Positions 38,933 through 49,705 of a stretch of DNA of 64,000 nucleotides are shown here, one piece after another. Each line of letters starts with the position of its first letter. The stretch's first letter is position 1. Source of the stretch: Candidatus Nitrospira neomarina (GTDB taxonomy: Bacteria; Nitrospirota; Nitrospiria; Nitrospirales; UBA8639); the NCBI RefSeq assembly GCF_032051675.1, contig NZ_CP116968.1, positions 1,178,001 to 1,242,000 of the forward strand, read 5' to 3'. The notes below the pieces were generated by a model. The model saw only the letters and a program-made list of their open reading frames with translations, was not told the origin of the DNA and made no database searches. The position numbers were made by a program, and so were the translations under genes.

Positions 38933-40204
38933 CTAGGATTCTGAAGACACTGTAGACGGTTCGGTGGGAGGCGTTTCGGGAACAGGCTCTTCCTTGATGA
39001 TCTGGACACCTTTGATAGAGCGTTCATCAGCTTCTTGGACAATTAAAAGGCAATTGTCCGTTTGCACTTTCTCGCCAACAGCAGGAATATGGCCTAATTC
39101 TTCGAGGATAAGTCCGCTAATGGTATTTTGCTCTTCGTCGAGTTCGACCTTAAGAAATTCATTAATGCGGCGAACTTCGGTTCGCCCATCCACTAATATT
39201 TGATTTTTTCCCGTCCGGCGAATCCATTCTTCGTGGAGATCGCCTTCGTCGAGAATCTCTCCCACTACTTCTTCAAGAAGATCTTCGACGGTAATTAACC
39301 CCATCACTCCCCCAAACTCATTGACCACGATCGCAATATGTCGTTTTTCTTGTTGGAATTGCCTCAATAAATCATCAGCCGTTTTGGTCGAGGGGATGAA
39401 TAATGGCGGTTTCGCTAATGATTTGAGGGTGAGGTTTGTATGACTTTGCGCCAGTTCCATCAAGGCATGATTGCGATAGAGAATGGCGGTGATATTGTCC
39501 GGATTGCCTTCGTAAATGGGAATCCGTGAATATTTCGCTTTAAATAATTCTTCCCGGGCTTCTCCAAGTGTTTGATTGCCATCGAGGGCGAACATATATA
39601 TCCGCGGCGTCATCGCATCTTCAGCCGTCACGTCATTAAAATCAAACACGTTTTTAATCATTTTCACTTCATCTGTTTCCAAGACCCCCGCTTTTCCTCC
39701 GGCATCGAGCATGATCTTGAGTTCTTCTTCCGTGATAAACGGAACGGTTAACCCCCGACCACCTGTGAGTTTTAAAATAAACGGTTCCAAGAAATAGAGA
39801 AACGGAAAAAATAATTGCTCGAGAAGATATATGGGGTATGCCAGTAATTGCACGGCCGTTTCAGAATATTTGGCACAAAGCGTTTTGGGTACGATTTCAC
39901 CGAATAACAGGACCATAAAGGTTAAGAGACCCGTTGCGACAGCCACGGCCTCAGACCCAAACATGCGAATGGCAATCAAGGTTGCCATGGAGGCCGCCAT
40001 AATATTGACTAAATTATTACCAATCAGAATTGTCGAGAGAAGGCGTTGTGGATTTGACCGTAATTTCAGGGCAAGTTTTGCCCCTTTATGGCCTTCATCG
40101 GCCAGGGTTTTTAACCGGCTTTCCGTTATTGAAAAAAATGCAATCTCCGCCCCGGAGAAAAAAGCGGAAAGTCCTAGACAAATAAGGACGGCGATAAAAT
40201 CCAT
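38933..40204 (-). CDS. HlyC/CorC-family (CNNM-like) membrane protein
   Basis: A 423-residue protein. Residues 1-185 form a DUF21/CNNM membrane domain (LSAFFSGAEIAFFSITESRL, GNNLVNI, FGEIVPKTLC). Residues 200-325 hold a CBS pair (DAMTPRIYMFALDG, RIPIYEGNPDNITAIL, VNEFGGVMGLITVEDLLEE). Residues 340-410 are the CorC/HlyC domain (GRTEVRRINEFLKVEL). Bacterial homologues export Mg2+ or Co2+ or modulate divalent-cation balance; the older haemolysin name is misleading. The tail is Pro/Glu-rich. It is monocistronic. Confidence 0.93.
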   Translation of the reverse strand: MDFIAVLICLGLSAFFSGAEIAFFSITESRLKTLADEGHKGAKLALKLRSNPQRLLSTILIGNNLVNIMAASMATLIAIRMFGSEAVAVATGLLTFMVLLFGEIVPKTLCAKYSETAVQLLAYPIYLLEQLFFPFLYFLEPFILKLTGGRGLTVPFITEEELKIMLDAGGKAGVLETDEVKMIKNVFDFNDVTAEDAMTPRIYMFALDGNQTLGEAREELFKAKYSRIPIYEGNPDNITAILYRNHALMELAQSHTNLTLKSLAKPPLFIPSTKTADDLLRQFQQEKRHIAIVVNEFGGVMGLITVEDLLEEVVGEILDEGDLHEEWIRRTGKNQILVDGRTEVRRINEFLKVELDEEQNTISGLILEELGHIPAVGEKVQTDNCLLIVQEADERSIKGVQIIKEEPVPETPPTEPSTVSSES

Positions 40205-40455
40205 AGAGGGCTTAACGAGCTCCGACGTGACAAAGATATGTCGTTACAGCAAGTAAAGCTGCAAGATCTGGTAGTCCGGTCTTGGAGGAAGTTGGTATCA
40301 GAAGAGTATGAGAGGGATTCATAATAAGGCCAAAAGTCTCATTGTTGATGAGAGGTTTTGAGCCCTCAGTACTTGAATTGGGTTCAAAGTACCATAGGGT
40401 ATTGGTTTAAGGCAATTATACCGGATGCATTATCAGATTAGATCTTTTATTTCAG

Positions 40456-41124
40456 TCAGTTACCTTGTATCAGAAGAGAATCAAGGTCGAATTGTTTTTC
40501 CAGTTCTATCGCCACGATTTTGGCCTTTTCCTGAGAGGGAAATGTGCCGATTTGAACACGGTGCCATTGTCCAGATGGAAGGTCCACGGTCGTCAATCGT
40601 ATATTGGGATAGTGGTAAGCCAGTTGTTCATGCAAGGCGACTGCTTGAGTTAAAGTCGAGAAAGAGCCTACCTGCACCCAATACCGATCAGACCCTCCCT
40701 TCGACATATTGCCTGAACTTGCCTTTGTCGATTTGAGGATTGTTAAACTGACGTTTTCCGTTCCTCTTCCGATCATGGCCAACTCCCGGGCAGCTCCATA
40801 GGACAGATCAATGATCCGACCCCGAATAAAAGGACCACGATCATTGATGCGAACGGTTACTGATTTCCCGGTATCGAGACTTTGAACGAGAACCTGTGTT
40901 CCAAAGGGTAGCGTAGGATGTGCGGCCGTGAGTGCCCACATGTCATAGGGTTCACCGTTGGCAGTCGGATTACCATGAAAACTAGGGCCATACCAGGAAG
41001 CCACGCCTTGTTCAAACGTATCCGGGATCATTGGCTCGGTTTGGGATTGGCCACCTGCACATCCAGCCATGAGCAGGAAAGTCAGGATAAGACAAATCCT
41101 TTTGACTGGAATACCACTATTCAT
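40456..41124 (-). CDS. rlpA: RlpA-family lytic transglycosylase lipoprotein with SPOR domain
   Basis: A 222-residue protein. The ATG at 41124 follows GGAGGGG, and the long upstream frame to 41343 overlaps the next gene, so it is rejected. A lipobox LLMAGC (Cys near 21) marks an outer-membrane lipoprotein. A double-psi beta-barrel follows (GVASWYGPSFHGNPTANGEP, PFGTQVLV, VRINDRGPFIRGRIIDLS), with the RlpA catalytic region around ASWYG and the DRGPF loop. A C-terminal SPOR domain (about 150-222, YWVQVGSFSTLTQAVAL) should target glycan strands lacking stem peptides at the division septum. It lies 103 bases downstream of an unknown gene on the same strand. Confidence 0.93.
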   Translation of the reverse strand: MNSGIPVKRICLILTFLLMAGCAGGQSQTEPMIPDTFEQGVASWYGPSFHGNPTANGEPYDMWALTAAHPTLPFGTQVLVQSLDTGKSVTVRINDRGPFIRGRIIDLSYGAARELAMIGRGTENVSLTILKSTKASSGNMSKGGSDRYWVQVGSFSTLTQAVALHEQLAYHYPNIRLTTVDLPSGQWHRVQIGTFPSQEKAKIVAIELEKQFDLDSLLIQGN

Positions 41125-41227
41125 GACCCGTAATCCCCTCCGGAGTGTGAAGGGAAGGTGATTTTTTTCGAGTTGGATTTCTTGGGAACCGCATGAGCCC
41201 ATGGACTGACCTGACGGCCATGAATCC

Positions 41228-42463
41228 TTAGGGAGCCTGGTCCATGGTTCGGCGGTCGACAAAGCGGTAGCTCTGTCGATTGAACACCGGATATACTGAA
41301 AAGATGGGTGTTCCACAGGGGACAACTGCACTGTCAATGCCACGGCTTAATTGCAGATGGAGATTTATGAAGTTGAAACTTAAGCCTTCTTGCCAGGGTT
41401 GAGATAAATTGTGCACATATGATTCAACTTTATCGGAAGCGTACGTTCTGGTCATGAGGCCCGCTCCTCCTTGCAATCCATAATCGGGGAGATCCGGCGC
41501 ACCTTGGATGAGGAGTGAAACCATAGAGGCATCGAACCACACCTTGATATTACAACTAACCTGGATAAAGGGTCCCAAACTACCGGTGTGTTCTAAGACG
41601 GCCATGGGGTAGACCAGTTCTGGTGGGAGAGAGGGGTCGGTTTGAGAGGCTTGGGTGATAAACTCTGGGTCCTTGATGCCCGATACAGAGAAAAAGATAA
41701 GATTCGGATCGTGGAGATCCACATCCAGCACTTGGCCGTCATGGTAACTGCACAATTTCCCCATCTCATACCGTAAAGGAAATGAATATCCCATTTTTCC
41801 ATAAAAGATTCGAATCCCAGCTTCCAACGGATCTTCCGGGCTTCGACTGATTTTTAAGTCAAAAGGTAAAACAATATGAAAAGCATTCGTCCGGGCATTG
41901 ATAAATGGAGCGCAGGCACCGGGAAATTCTTTATGGATCGCCAGATTGTCCGGTTCAAACTTTTTCGCCGCTCCACCAAAATGCTGGGCAGTTTTTGCCT
42001 CTTTAGTCAATCGATATTTTTCTTGATAGTAGGCCGAGGCCCGCTTTTGTGCGGTTTCGAGGAAATATTCAGGGATATCGGTTTCGACAATTAAGCTTTG
42101 TCGATCTGGAGATTGTGCCCGGGCAACCTTCATCGCCTCATTGTAGCGATGAAGATCACTTTGAGTTTTTCTGATTAAATGCTCAAGGTCCCGTCCTAAT
42201 TCAGGATCGTGGTAGCGTGTTTGCGGTAGAAGTTGGTAGGCTTTTTGCAGTAATTCTAATTTCATGGTGTAACGTTTGGGTTCAGCAGAGAAGACCGTCG
42301 CTATGGCCATCAACAAATTAAATTGTTCCTCAGGAAGGAGGGACAATTTGTTCAGGTCGTTCTCCTTGACAAATGCCAAACCTAAGGGACCAAAGGCTTC
42401 CTCCTGGCGTAGGTGGAGGGTAAGGAGATAGTTGAGATAGGCGCGAGCGTCTTCTTGAGTCAT
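41228..42463 (-). CDS. Protein of unknown function (411 residues)
   Basis: The ATG at 42463 has AAGGA 6-7 bases upstream (an earlier ATG at 42490 lacks this). There is no signal peptide. Residues 1-150 are helical with TPR-like character (EEQFNLLMAIATVFSAEPKR, KLELLQKAYQLLPQ). Residues 190-410 look beta-rich (FHIVLPFDLKISRSPEDPLE, FPLRYEMGKLCSY, IKVWFDASMVSLLIQGAPDL). No family or active site is recognised. It is transcribed in line with rlpA and could be co-expressed with it; no role follows from that alone. Confidence 0.7.
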   Translation of the reverse strand: MTQEDARAYLNYLLTLHLRQEEAFGPLGLAFVKENDLNKLSLLPEEQFNLLMAIATVFSAEPKRYTMKLELLQKAYQLLPQTRYHDPELGRDLEHLIRKTQSDLHRYNEAMKVARAQSPDRQSLIVETDIPEYFLETAQKRASAYYQEKYRLTKEAKTAQHFGGAAKKFEPDNLAIHKEFPGACAPFINARTNAFHIVLPFDLKISRSPEDPLEAGIRIFYGKMGYSFPLRYEMGKLCSYHDGQVLDVDLHDPNLIFFSVSGIKDPEFITQASQTDPSLPPELVYPMAVLEHTGSLGPFIQVSCNIKVWFDASMVSLLIQGAPDLPDYGLQGGAGLMTRTYASDKVESYVHNLSQPWQEGLSFNFINLHLQLSRGIDSAVVPCGTPIFSVYPVFNRQSYRFVDRRTMDQAP

Positions 42464-42630
42464 ATGGATCCTTATTTTACGGGATGGCATTCTAAGGAAA
42501 GTTTGTTATTGGAGCAAGGCTCGTATGAATTTCCATACAATTTTCGTGGAATCTTGTTGCTTTGACAATCATGAGAATCATCAAATTTGAACTTGCGAGA
42601 AAACAGGGTTTTGGGAGGAAGGGATTTAAT

Positions 42631-43053
42631 ATGCGCCAAGCCTTTTTGCTAATAACCAGAGGTGCCGCCTCTATGCTGGGAATGGGATGGATTTTGGCCT
42701 GTCTGTTCCTGGGAAGCGGAGTGGCATTTGTTTCGGCAGAGGATACAGCTGGCAAGAAATCAGGATCGGTTGCAGCTAGAGGAGACGAATTATCCACGGA
42801 GAGTCTGAATAAACAAATTACTGATTTAGAAACACAAATTCAGAAACTTCGGGATCAAAGCATCGAACTACAAGAAAAAACCCGAGCCAAACTTCAAGCC
42901 CAACTCGATAATTTCAAAAAGCAACAAGATAACCTCATTCCTCGAATTGAGCAACTTCGTGACAATAGTGAAACCGCTTGGCAGGACATCAAGGAAAACA
43001 TTCAAAAGGCCATTGAAGATCTCAAGCTTTCGGTTGATTCTATGAAAAAATAA
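42631..43053 (+). CDS. Small exported coiled-coil protein
   Basis: A 140-residue protein. The ATG at 42631 follows GGAGGAAGGG at ideal spacing, so the 23 in-frame codons upstream are rejected. A signal peptide ends near SAEDTAG (residue 37). The mature part is almost wholly coiled coil (NKQITDLETQIQKLRDQ onward), Gln/Lys/Glu-rich, ending LSVDSMKK. It resembles small periplasmic coiled-coil proteins of unknown role. It is separated from mutS2 by 177 bases. Confidence 0.72.
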   Translation: MRQAFLLITRGAASMLGMGWILACLFLGSGVAFVSAEDTAGKKSGSVAARGDELSTESLNKQITDLETQIQKLRDQSIELQEKTRAKLQAQLDNFKKQQDNLIPRIEQLRDNSETAWQDIKENIQKAIEDLKLSVDSMKK

Positions 43054-43230
43054 CGTTGGGCACGACTCTCGGGTAGTCTTCACCTTTGCAGTAAATTACT
43101 TGCCAGGGACCCTTGGCTTTTATATCCTTCCCGTATAATTGGCTTAATCACTCTTTTTCTTGAAAATCTCAGGCTAAATCCAATGCTTGCATCGATTGGA
43201 CCGTCTTTTTTTACTGACGCGCGATAATAA

Positions 43231-45654
43231 ATGGTGCCTCGCATGGTTCAACACACAGAACAGGTCTTGGAATGGCCTGTTTTAATTGATTGTCTTGCCA
43301 ATGAAGCCGCCTCCACGATGGGGGCTGCGCGCTGTCGTGCGCTCGTTTTCGCAGCTGACCTTCAAACTGCCCGCATCCAACAACAAGAAACGACAGAAAT
43401 GGTTGATATCCTCGAAGGCACTCATCCTTTGCCTTCCATGGTGTTTCCAGATATCAGAAATGTTCTGGCACGGGCTGAAAAAGAAGGAGTTCTGGACGGG
43501 ACGGACCTTCGAGATATTGCTTTGGTTATAGGCCTGGGGCATACGATCAGACATCACCTGGAGATTCATGGCTCCTCCTTTCCGATGATCAGAGCTCGTT
43601 GTGAAAAACTTCAAGAACTGATGTGGATCAAGGAAGTGATTGATTCGTGCATTGATCCCAACGGCCATCTGCGAGAATCCGCGAGTCCTGAGCTCTATCA
43701 ATTAACACAGAAACGTCAGGGGCTTCGTCACACCATGCGTCGACAGTTGGAAGGGATGTTGGCTTCTCAAGAATATGAGGATCTTCTTCAAGGACATTAC
43801 TTTGCTGAACGTGAGAACCGATACGTCATTCCGGTAAAAGCCGAACGACAACACGCGATTGATGGGATTGTCCATGACATTTCCGGTAGTGGAGCCACGG
43901 TGTTCATTGAACCCCGTCATCTCATCGAATTGAATAATTCCATTAAATTTGCTGACTTGCAGGTGGCTCAAGAAGAACGGCATATACTGCAAGATTTGTC
44001 CAGTCGTGTCGCAGGACATGTTAGAGCCATCCGTGAAAATTTGTCCTGCTTGGCCGATGTCGATTGCCTCACGGCCAAAGCACGCTTAAGCATTAAAACG
44101 CAAGGCTCTCCCATCCACCTTACACAAGAACATTGTATTGATCTGCAACAAGCCAGGCATCCACTTTTGGCGTTGAACAAGGAACACGTCATACCCAATT
44201 CCATTCGTATTGAGGGCGATACCACAGTTCTCGTCATTTCTGGACCAAATGCGGGTGGTAAGACGGTGTCCCTGAAGCTGGTGGGATTATTCGCGATGAT
44301 GGTGAAAGTTGGGCTACACCCGACTTGTGGCCCAGATTCTAAGATGGCCCTTTTTGGACGGGTGTTTGCGGATATCGGGGATTCTCAAGATCTCAGTAAG
44401 GATGTATCCAGCTTTTCGGGCCATATTCTCAATATGATTGCCTTATTGAAAAATATCGGATCGCCAGCGAAACCAGCGAGTAGGGATATCCTTGTACTTC
44501 TGGACGAAGTCGGTAGCTCGACAGATCCTATTGAGGGCGCCGCATTAGCTGAAGCCCTCTTAACCCGTCTTTGCGAATTCGGATGTACGATTATCGCGAC
44601 CACGCATTATCCCACCTTGAAAACCCTTGCTTTTCGAAATCCTCATGTTCGGAATGCCAGTCAAGAATTCGATACGGTTACTCTCGCTCCAACGTACCGG
44701 CTCATAGACGGAATTCCTGGGGGGTCTTCAGCCTTGGAGATTGCCGAACGATTGGGGTTGGATTCTACAATCATTCAATCTGCCCAACTTTTGATACAAA
44801 GACAAGACTATGATCTTGATGCAATCTTCCGGGCGCTGCAGAACACACATACTCGATTGGAACGTGAATGTGAACAGGCCAAACACCTTCGTCAAGAAGC
44901 ACAACATTTGTTTGATGAGGCGGAAATCACCCGCAATCAATTGCGGGCGCAGGAACGAGAAGACCGGCAACGATATCGGAAGCAGTGGCAACAAGAATTC
45001 TCCAAAGCACAACGGCAACTTAATCAAATCATCAATGACTTAAAAACGGACAAAACTCTTTCGAAGGTTCGGTCTATCCAGCAAACCATTGGTTCGGTGA
45101 ATCAAGAAATGCTTTCCCGCCTCCCAAATAATCCCCTGGAATCATCTGAGCCTCCACACGAAGGGGACCTTGTGGAAATTGATCCATTGGGAACGATAGG
45201 AATCTTGCAGGAAAGTCTTGAAGGGAAAAAGCAGGTATCCATTCGTGTGGGTACCCAGACAATTAAAACCGCTCCTTCAGCCGTACGTCGAGCAACGGCT
45301 TCTTCCAGCAATAAATCTTTGTCAGGGCCACAACAATTGAGCCGGAAACGGTCTCTCTCCCCAATTTCTACTGAGACGAGTCGCCCAAGCTCTCATCAGG
45401 TAACCGGGCAATATCAACAGGAACTGTGTATTCGTGGATTCCGTCTGGACGATGCAATGGAGATGACGCTTGCGGCCCTAGACCATGCCCTGGTCACCCA
45501 AGCCAAATATCTTAAAGTCATCCATGGCCAGGGTTCTGGCGCACTCAAAACAGGAATTCGAACTTTTTGTCAATCCTCTCCCTATATTCAAAGCTTTCGA
45601 TCCGGAGATCCAGCGGAGGGAGGAGACGGTGTGACCGTGATTGAATTGCGGTAA
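43231..45654 (+). CDS. mutS2: MutS2-type DNA/ribosome-rescue ATPase with Smr domain
   Basis: An 807-residue protein with MutS core and ATPase domains, no mismatch-recognition domain, and a C-terminal Smr domain. Walker A is GPNAGGKT at 338-345, Walker B lies in ILVLLDEVGSSTDPIEGAAL, and STTHY-like ATTHYPTLK follows. A coiled-coil/KOW-like linker (about 530-700) precedes Smr (about 730-807, LCIRGFRLDDAMEM, VIHGQGSGALKTGIR). Family members suppress recombination or split collided ribosomes in Bacillus. Its 3' end overlaps that of the convergent queG by 67 bases. Confidence 0.95.
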   Translation: MVPRMVQHTEQVLEWPVLIDCLANEAASTMGAARCRALVFAADLQTARIQQQETTEMVDILEGTHPLPSMVFPDIRNVLARAEKEGVLDGTDLRDIALVIGLGHTIRHHLEIHGSSFPMIRARCEKLQELMWIKEVIDSCIDPNGHLRESASPELYQLTQKRQGLRHTMRRQLEGMLASQEYEDLLQGHYFAERENRYVIPVKAERQHAIDGIVHDISGSGATVFIEPRHLIELNNSIKFADLQVAQEERHILQDLSSRVAGHVRAIRENLSCLADVDCLTAKARLSIKTQGSPIHLTQEHCIDLQQARHPLLALNKEHVIPNSIRIEGDTTVLVISGPNAGGKTVSLKLVGLFAMMVKVGLHPTCGPDSKMALFGRVFADIGDSQDLSKDVSSFSGHILNMIALLKNIGSPAKPASRDILVLLDEVGSSTDPIEGAALAEALLTRLCEFGCTIIATTHYPTLKTLAFRNPHVRNASQEFDTVTLAPTYRLIDGIPGGSSALEIAERLGLDSTIIQSAQLLIQRQDYDLDAIFRALQNTHTRLERECEQAKHLRQEAQHLFDEAEITRNQLRAQEREDRQRYRKQWQQEFSKAQRQLNQIINDLKTDKTLSKVRSIQQTIGSVNQEMLSRLPNNPLESSEPPHEGDLVEIDPLGTIGILQESLEGKKQVSIRVGTQTIKTAPSAVRRATASSSNKSLSGPQQLSRKRSLSPISTETSRPSSHQVTGQYQQELCIRGFRLDDAMEMTLAALDHALVTQAKYLKVIHGQGSGALKTGIRTFCQSSPYIQSFRSGDPAEGGDGVTVIELR

Positions 45655-46673
45655 GGAATCCGTGGAGCGTGATTATTGAGTCCAATCTCTACATTTCGGA
45701 TAAAGCCCTCATGCTTAGGGCGGCGCAAGGGGCTCCCTGTCGTGAGTGATTGAAATTCATCTTTTGTCAGATTAACCAATTCAGGTAATTGGGGATGTAA
45801 TGTCCATGGAAATGGCTGGAATCCTGGCTCCGTAGTGGCTTTTGCATTCACATTAAAAGGACAAATATCCAAACAATCGTCACAGCCAAAAATCCTGTTG
45901 CCTATTTTTTTTCTCAACTCGGTTGGCAGGTCATCTGCACTACCACGATATTCAATCGTCAAATACGAGATGCATCGTTCGGCATCAAGGAGGTAGGGTT
46001 CCACGATGGCTCCAGTGGGACAAGCCTGAATACAGAGCGAGCATGTTCCACATAAATCCATTGCAGGTTCGTCACAATCCAACGGCATGGTCGTTAGAAT
46101 TTCTCCGAGCAACAGCCAAGACCCAAACTCGGTGGAAACGATATTGGTGTGTTTGCCGATCCAGCCAATGCCGGCCTCCTGGGCCCACGGTTTTTCCATG
46201 ATGGGCCCCGTATCCACATAGCTCCGGGTCTGAATATCCGGTACGTGTGTGTGAAGGAAATTTTCTAACTGTCTAAGCCGGTCCTTCATGAACCCGTGAT
46301 AGTCCTTCCCCCAGGCATATCGGGCAATCCGTCCAGCCGCCTTTGACTCATCCGGCGTATGACCGGTGTAGTAATTCATCCCCACGACTACCAGGGATTG
46401 GCAACCTGGAAGAACTTCCTCTGGGTTGGAGCGGCGTTTCGGATCCTTGGCTATCCATTCCATAGTTCCATGAAAGCCTAAGTCCAGCCATTTTTTTAGG
46501 CGCCCCCATAACCGCCAAGTAATCGCTTCCTCTGCATGGGAAATCGTATTTTGAGCCGGAGGTAAAGGGGTGTCGGATAGAGGCAGTGGCAGACGAGCAA
46601 TTCCAACTGAATCAAAACCTAAACGGATGGCTTCTTCTTTGATGGTATTGGCTGGGATCGAGTGAGGAGACAT
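45588..46673 (-). CDS. queG: Epoxyqueuosine reductase
   Basis: A 361-residue cobalamin- and Fe-S-dependent enzyme performing the last step of queuosine synthesis in tRNA. The N-terminal half contains GMNYYTGH, IARYAWGKDYH and SYVDTGPIMEKPWAQEAGIGW. Two [4Fe-4S] sets are visible: CGTCSLCIQACPTGAI and CDDCLDICPFN, with an extra Cys in DAERCISYLTIE. GGAGAAG precedes the ATG. It is convergent with mutS2, with an overlap at the 3' ends. No other queuosine gene is present. Confidence 0.96.
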   Translation of the reverse strand: MSPHSIPANTIKEEAIRLGFDSVGIARLPLPLSDTPLPPAQNTISHAEEAITWRLWGRLKKWLDLGFHGTMEWIAKDPKRRSNPEEVLPGCQSLVVVGMNYYTGHTPDESKAAGRIARYAWGKDYHGFMKDRLRQLENFLHTHVPDIQTRSYVDTGPIMEKPWAQEAGIGWIGKHTNIVSTEFGSWLLLGEILTTMPLDCDEPAMDLCGTCSLCIQACPTGAIVEPYLLDAERCISYLTIEYRGSADDLPTELRKKIGNRIFGCDDCLDICPFNVNAKATTEPGFQPFPWTLHPQLPELVNLTKDEFQSLTTGSPLRRPKHEGFIRNVEIGLNNHAPRIPYRNSITVTPSPPSAGSPDRKL

Positions 46674-46706
46674 GAGTGCTACTTCTCCTCCGGAGAAAAA
46701 CGAGAT

Positions 46707-47156
46707 TTATTTTTGCCCAGGTGTTCCCGGATTAGCAGGAGGAACATTGTTCGCACAATTAAACATCACGATAAATCTTCCCGTACATTGCTCGGTGGTG
46801 CAAGCTTGACATGAGCCGACAATTGATGTTTTCCAGTCGGTCTGTTTCTCGTCAAATTGACAAGAAGTTCCCCCTCCCTTGGAAATATCAGCCCACGGTT
46901 CGGGATATCCAGGAAACTGGGCAACAGCACAGCCATTGGGAATGGGAACTCGACATTCAGCCTTGGCCTCGCCTTTTACCATACCAATGGTACAATTCGC
47001 CTCTGTTCGCGACTGGGCATCGGCTGCTTCACCCTTATTGTTAAGTCCAAGCAAGCCGTTTTCGGTCACAAGAAAAACCACAATTGCCCACATCAATATC
47101 CGGTAGGTTTTTGTTTGACCAAAAATGAACTTGATTGTGTTTGAGTATAAATTCAT
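46707..47156 (-). CDS. Small cysteine-rich exported protein, unknown function
   Basis: About 149 residues from the ATG at 47156; the frame extends to 47246, but the earlier part lacks features. A hydrophobic segment (YRILMWAIVVFLVTENGLLG) is followed by KGEAADAQ, a plausible signal peptidase site. The mature part carries eight or so cysteines (NCTIGMV, AECRVPIPNGCAVAQF, SCQF, SCQACTTEQCTG, FNCANN), suggesting a disulphide-knotted domain, and ends in a Pro-rich tail. No family is recognised. It lies between queG and groEL on the same strand. Confidence 0.65.
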   Translation of the reverse strand: MNLYSNTIKFIFGQTKTYRILMWAIVVFLVTENGLLGLNNKGEAADAQSRTEANCTIGMVKGEAKAECRVPIPNGCAVAQFPGYPEPWADISKGGGTSCQFDEKQTDWKTSIVGSCQACTTEQCTGRFIVMFNCANNVPPANPGTPGQK

Positions 47157-47350
47157 AGTTTGCTGAATCTGGATCAAAGGATGGGGAATGTAGCACCGAT
47201 ACCATAGAAAGGTTTTATAATGATGGATTTCCTTATACCACATCACCCAAACAATCTGTCAAAAACTATTTCCTTATGGAGGAGGGCAACTATCAATTTA
47301 TTTAGAAGTTTACTGTCTGATCGGCGAAGGAATTAAAGATTCAAAAGTAG

Positions 47351-47387
47351 AAAACCCCCTGGAGGATTGAATCCTCCAGAGGGTTTT
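47351..47387 (-). terminator. Rho-independent terminator of groESL
   Basis: AAAACCCCCTGGAGGATT pairs with AATCCTCCAGAGGGTTTT with one mismatch and a single-base loop. It lies 23 bases after the groEL stop on the minus strand and has a T-rich end in that direction (GGTTTTC). Because of the flanking A and T tracts it could also work on the plus strand. Confidence 0.85.
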
Positions 47388-47409
47388 CACTAAATTCGTG
47401 AGTCGGATT

Positions 47410-49071
<1,662 letters not shown>

Positions 49072-49136
49072 TTAAAAACATATTTTAGTGATGTGGAATG
49101 CCACTTAACAAAGTGAGTTTGAACTTGATGGTGGTG

Positions 49137-49454
49137 TTAATTTTCGAAGACGCCCAAAATATCTTCTTCTTTCAAAATTAAACAGTCATCGTTTTCAACT
49201 TTAATTTTGGTTCCAGAATACTTATCAAACAGGACTTGATCGCCAACTTTCACATTTTCAACATCAGGGCCTGCAGCTTCGATAGTACCTCTTTGTGGTT
49301 TTTCACGAGCTGAATCCGGGACGTAAATTCCCCCTGCTGTCCGCTCTAATTCTTCCGTGTAGGCTACGAACACACGATCCCCTAAAGGACGGAATCCCTT
49401 CGAGCTGCTCCCTTCTTTGGTTTCCTTCTTTTCCTTCTCTTTTGTGGCTGCCAT
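49137..49454 (-). CDS. groES: Co-chaperonin GroES (10 kDa)
   Basis: A 105-residue protein; AAGGAGG precedes the ATG. The core begins FRPLGDRVFVAYTE and contains the mobile loop (EELERTAGGIYVPDSAREKP), VKVGDQVLFDKYSGTKIKVE and LILKEEDILGVFE. It carries an unusual Lys/Glu-rich N-terminal extension of about 20 residues (MAATKEKEKKETKEG) absent from typical 95-residue GroES. It caps GroEL. No CIRCE element was found upstream; an RpoH-type sigma gene lies just upstream on the same strand. Confidence 0.98.
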   Translation of the reverse strand: MAATKEKEKKETKEGSSSKGFRPLGDRVFVAYTEELERTAGGIYVPDSAREKPQRGTIEAAGPDVENVKVGDQVLFDKYSGTKIKVENDDCLILKEEDILGVFEN

Positions 49455-49563
49455 GTCTGCCTCCTTCTTTGGTTGTTGCTAATTGAATGAGAAAATGGTG
49501 AGTACTAACTTTTAGGATGACGCACACCTGTTTGATGTTTCAAAAATGTGTCAACTGCAGGGA

Positions 49564-49591
49564 AAGATAAGTCTGGTTGAATTGAAGTCAA
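49564..49591 (-). promoter_or_regulatory. Candidate sigma-70-type promoter for groESL
   Basis: On the minus strand TTGACT (49591-49586) is followed after 16 bases by TATCTT (49569-49564), about 110 bases upstream of the groES start. Match to the consensus is moderate (5/6 and 4/6). A sigma-32-type site (CTTGAA...CCCCAT) was looked for and not clearly found. Confidence 0.3.
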
Positions 49592-49705
49592 GAGGGAAAG
49601 ATAAGATTTTCAATAAGGACGAGAGGCGGAGGTCCATTCTTTAAGAAAACAAAGCACCATTAATTCTTGAGATAAACGATTTCGTACGTATATGAACTTA
49701 CAATA

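Noticed and set aside
42492-42797. 101-codon minus-strand ORF
   Set aside because: Antisense to the exported coiled-coil gene, which has a strong ribosome-binding site and a signal peptide.
49455-49530. Possible CIRCE operator upstream of groES
   Set aside because: A half-site-like GAGTACTAA is present near 49499, but no TTAGCACTC-type partner lies at the required 9-base spacing.
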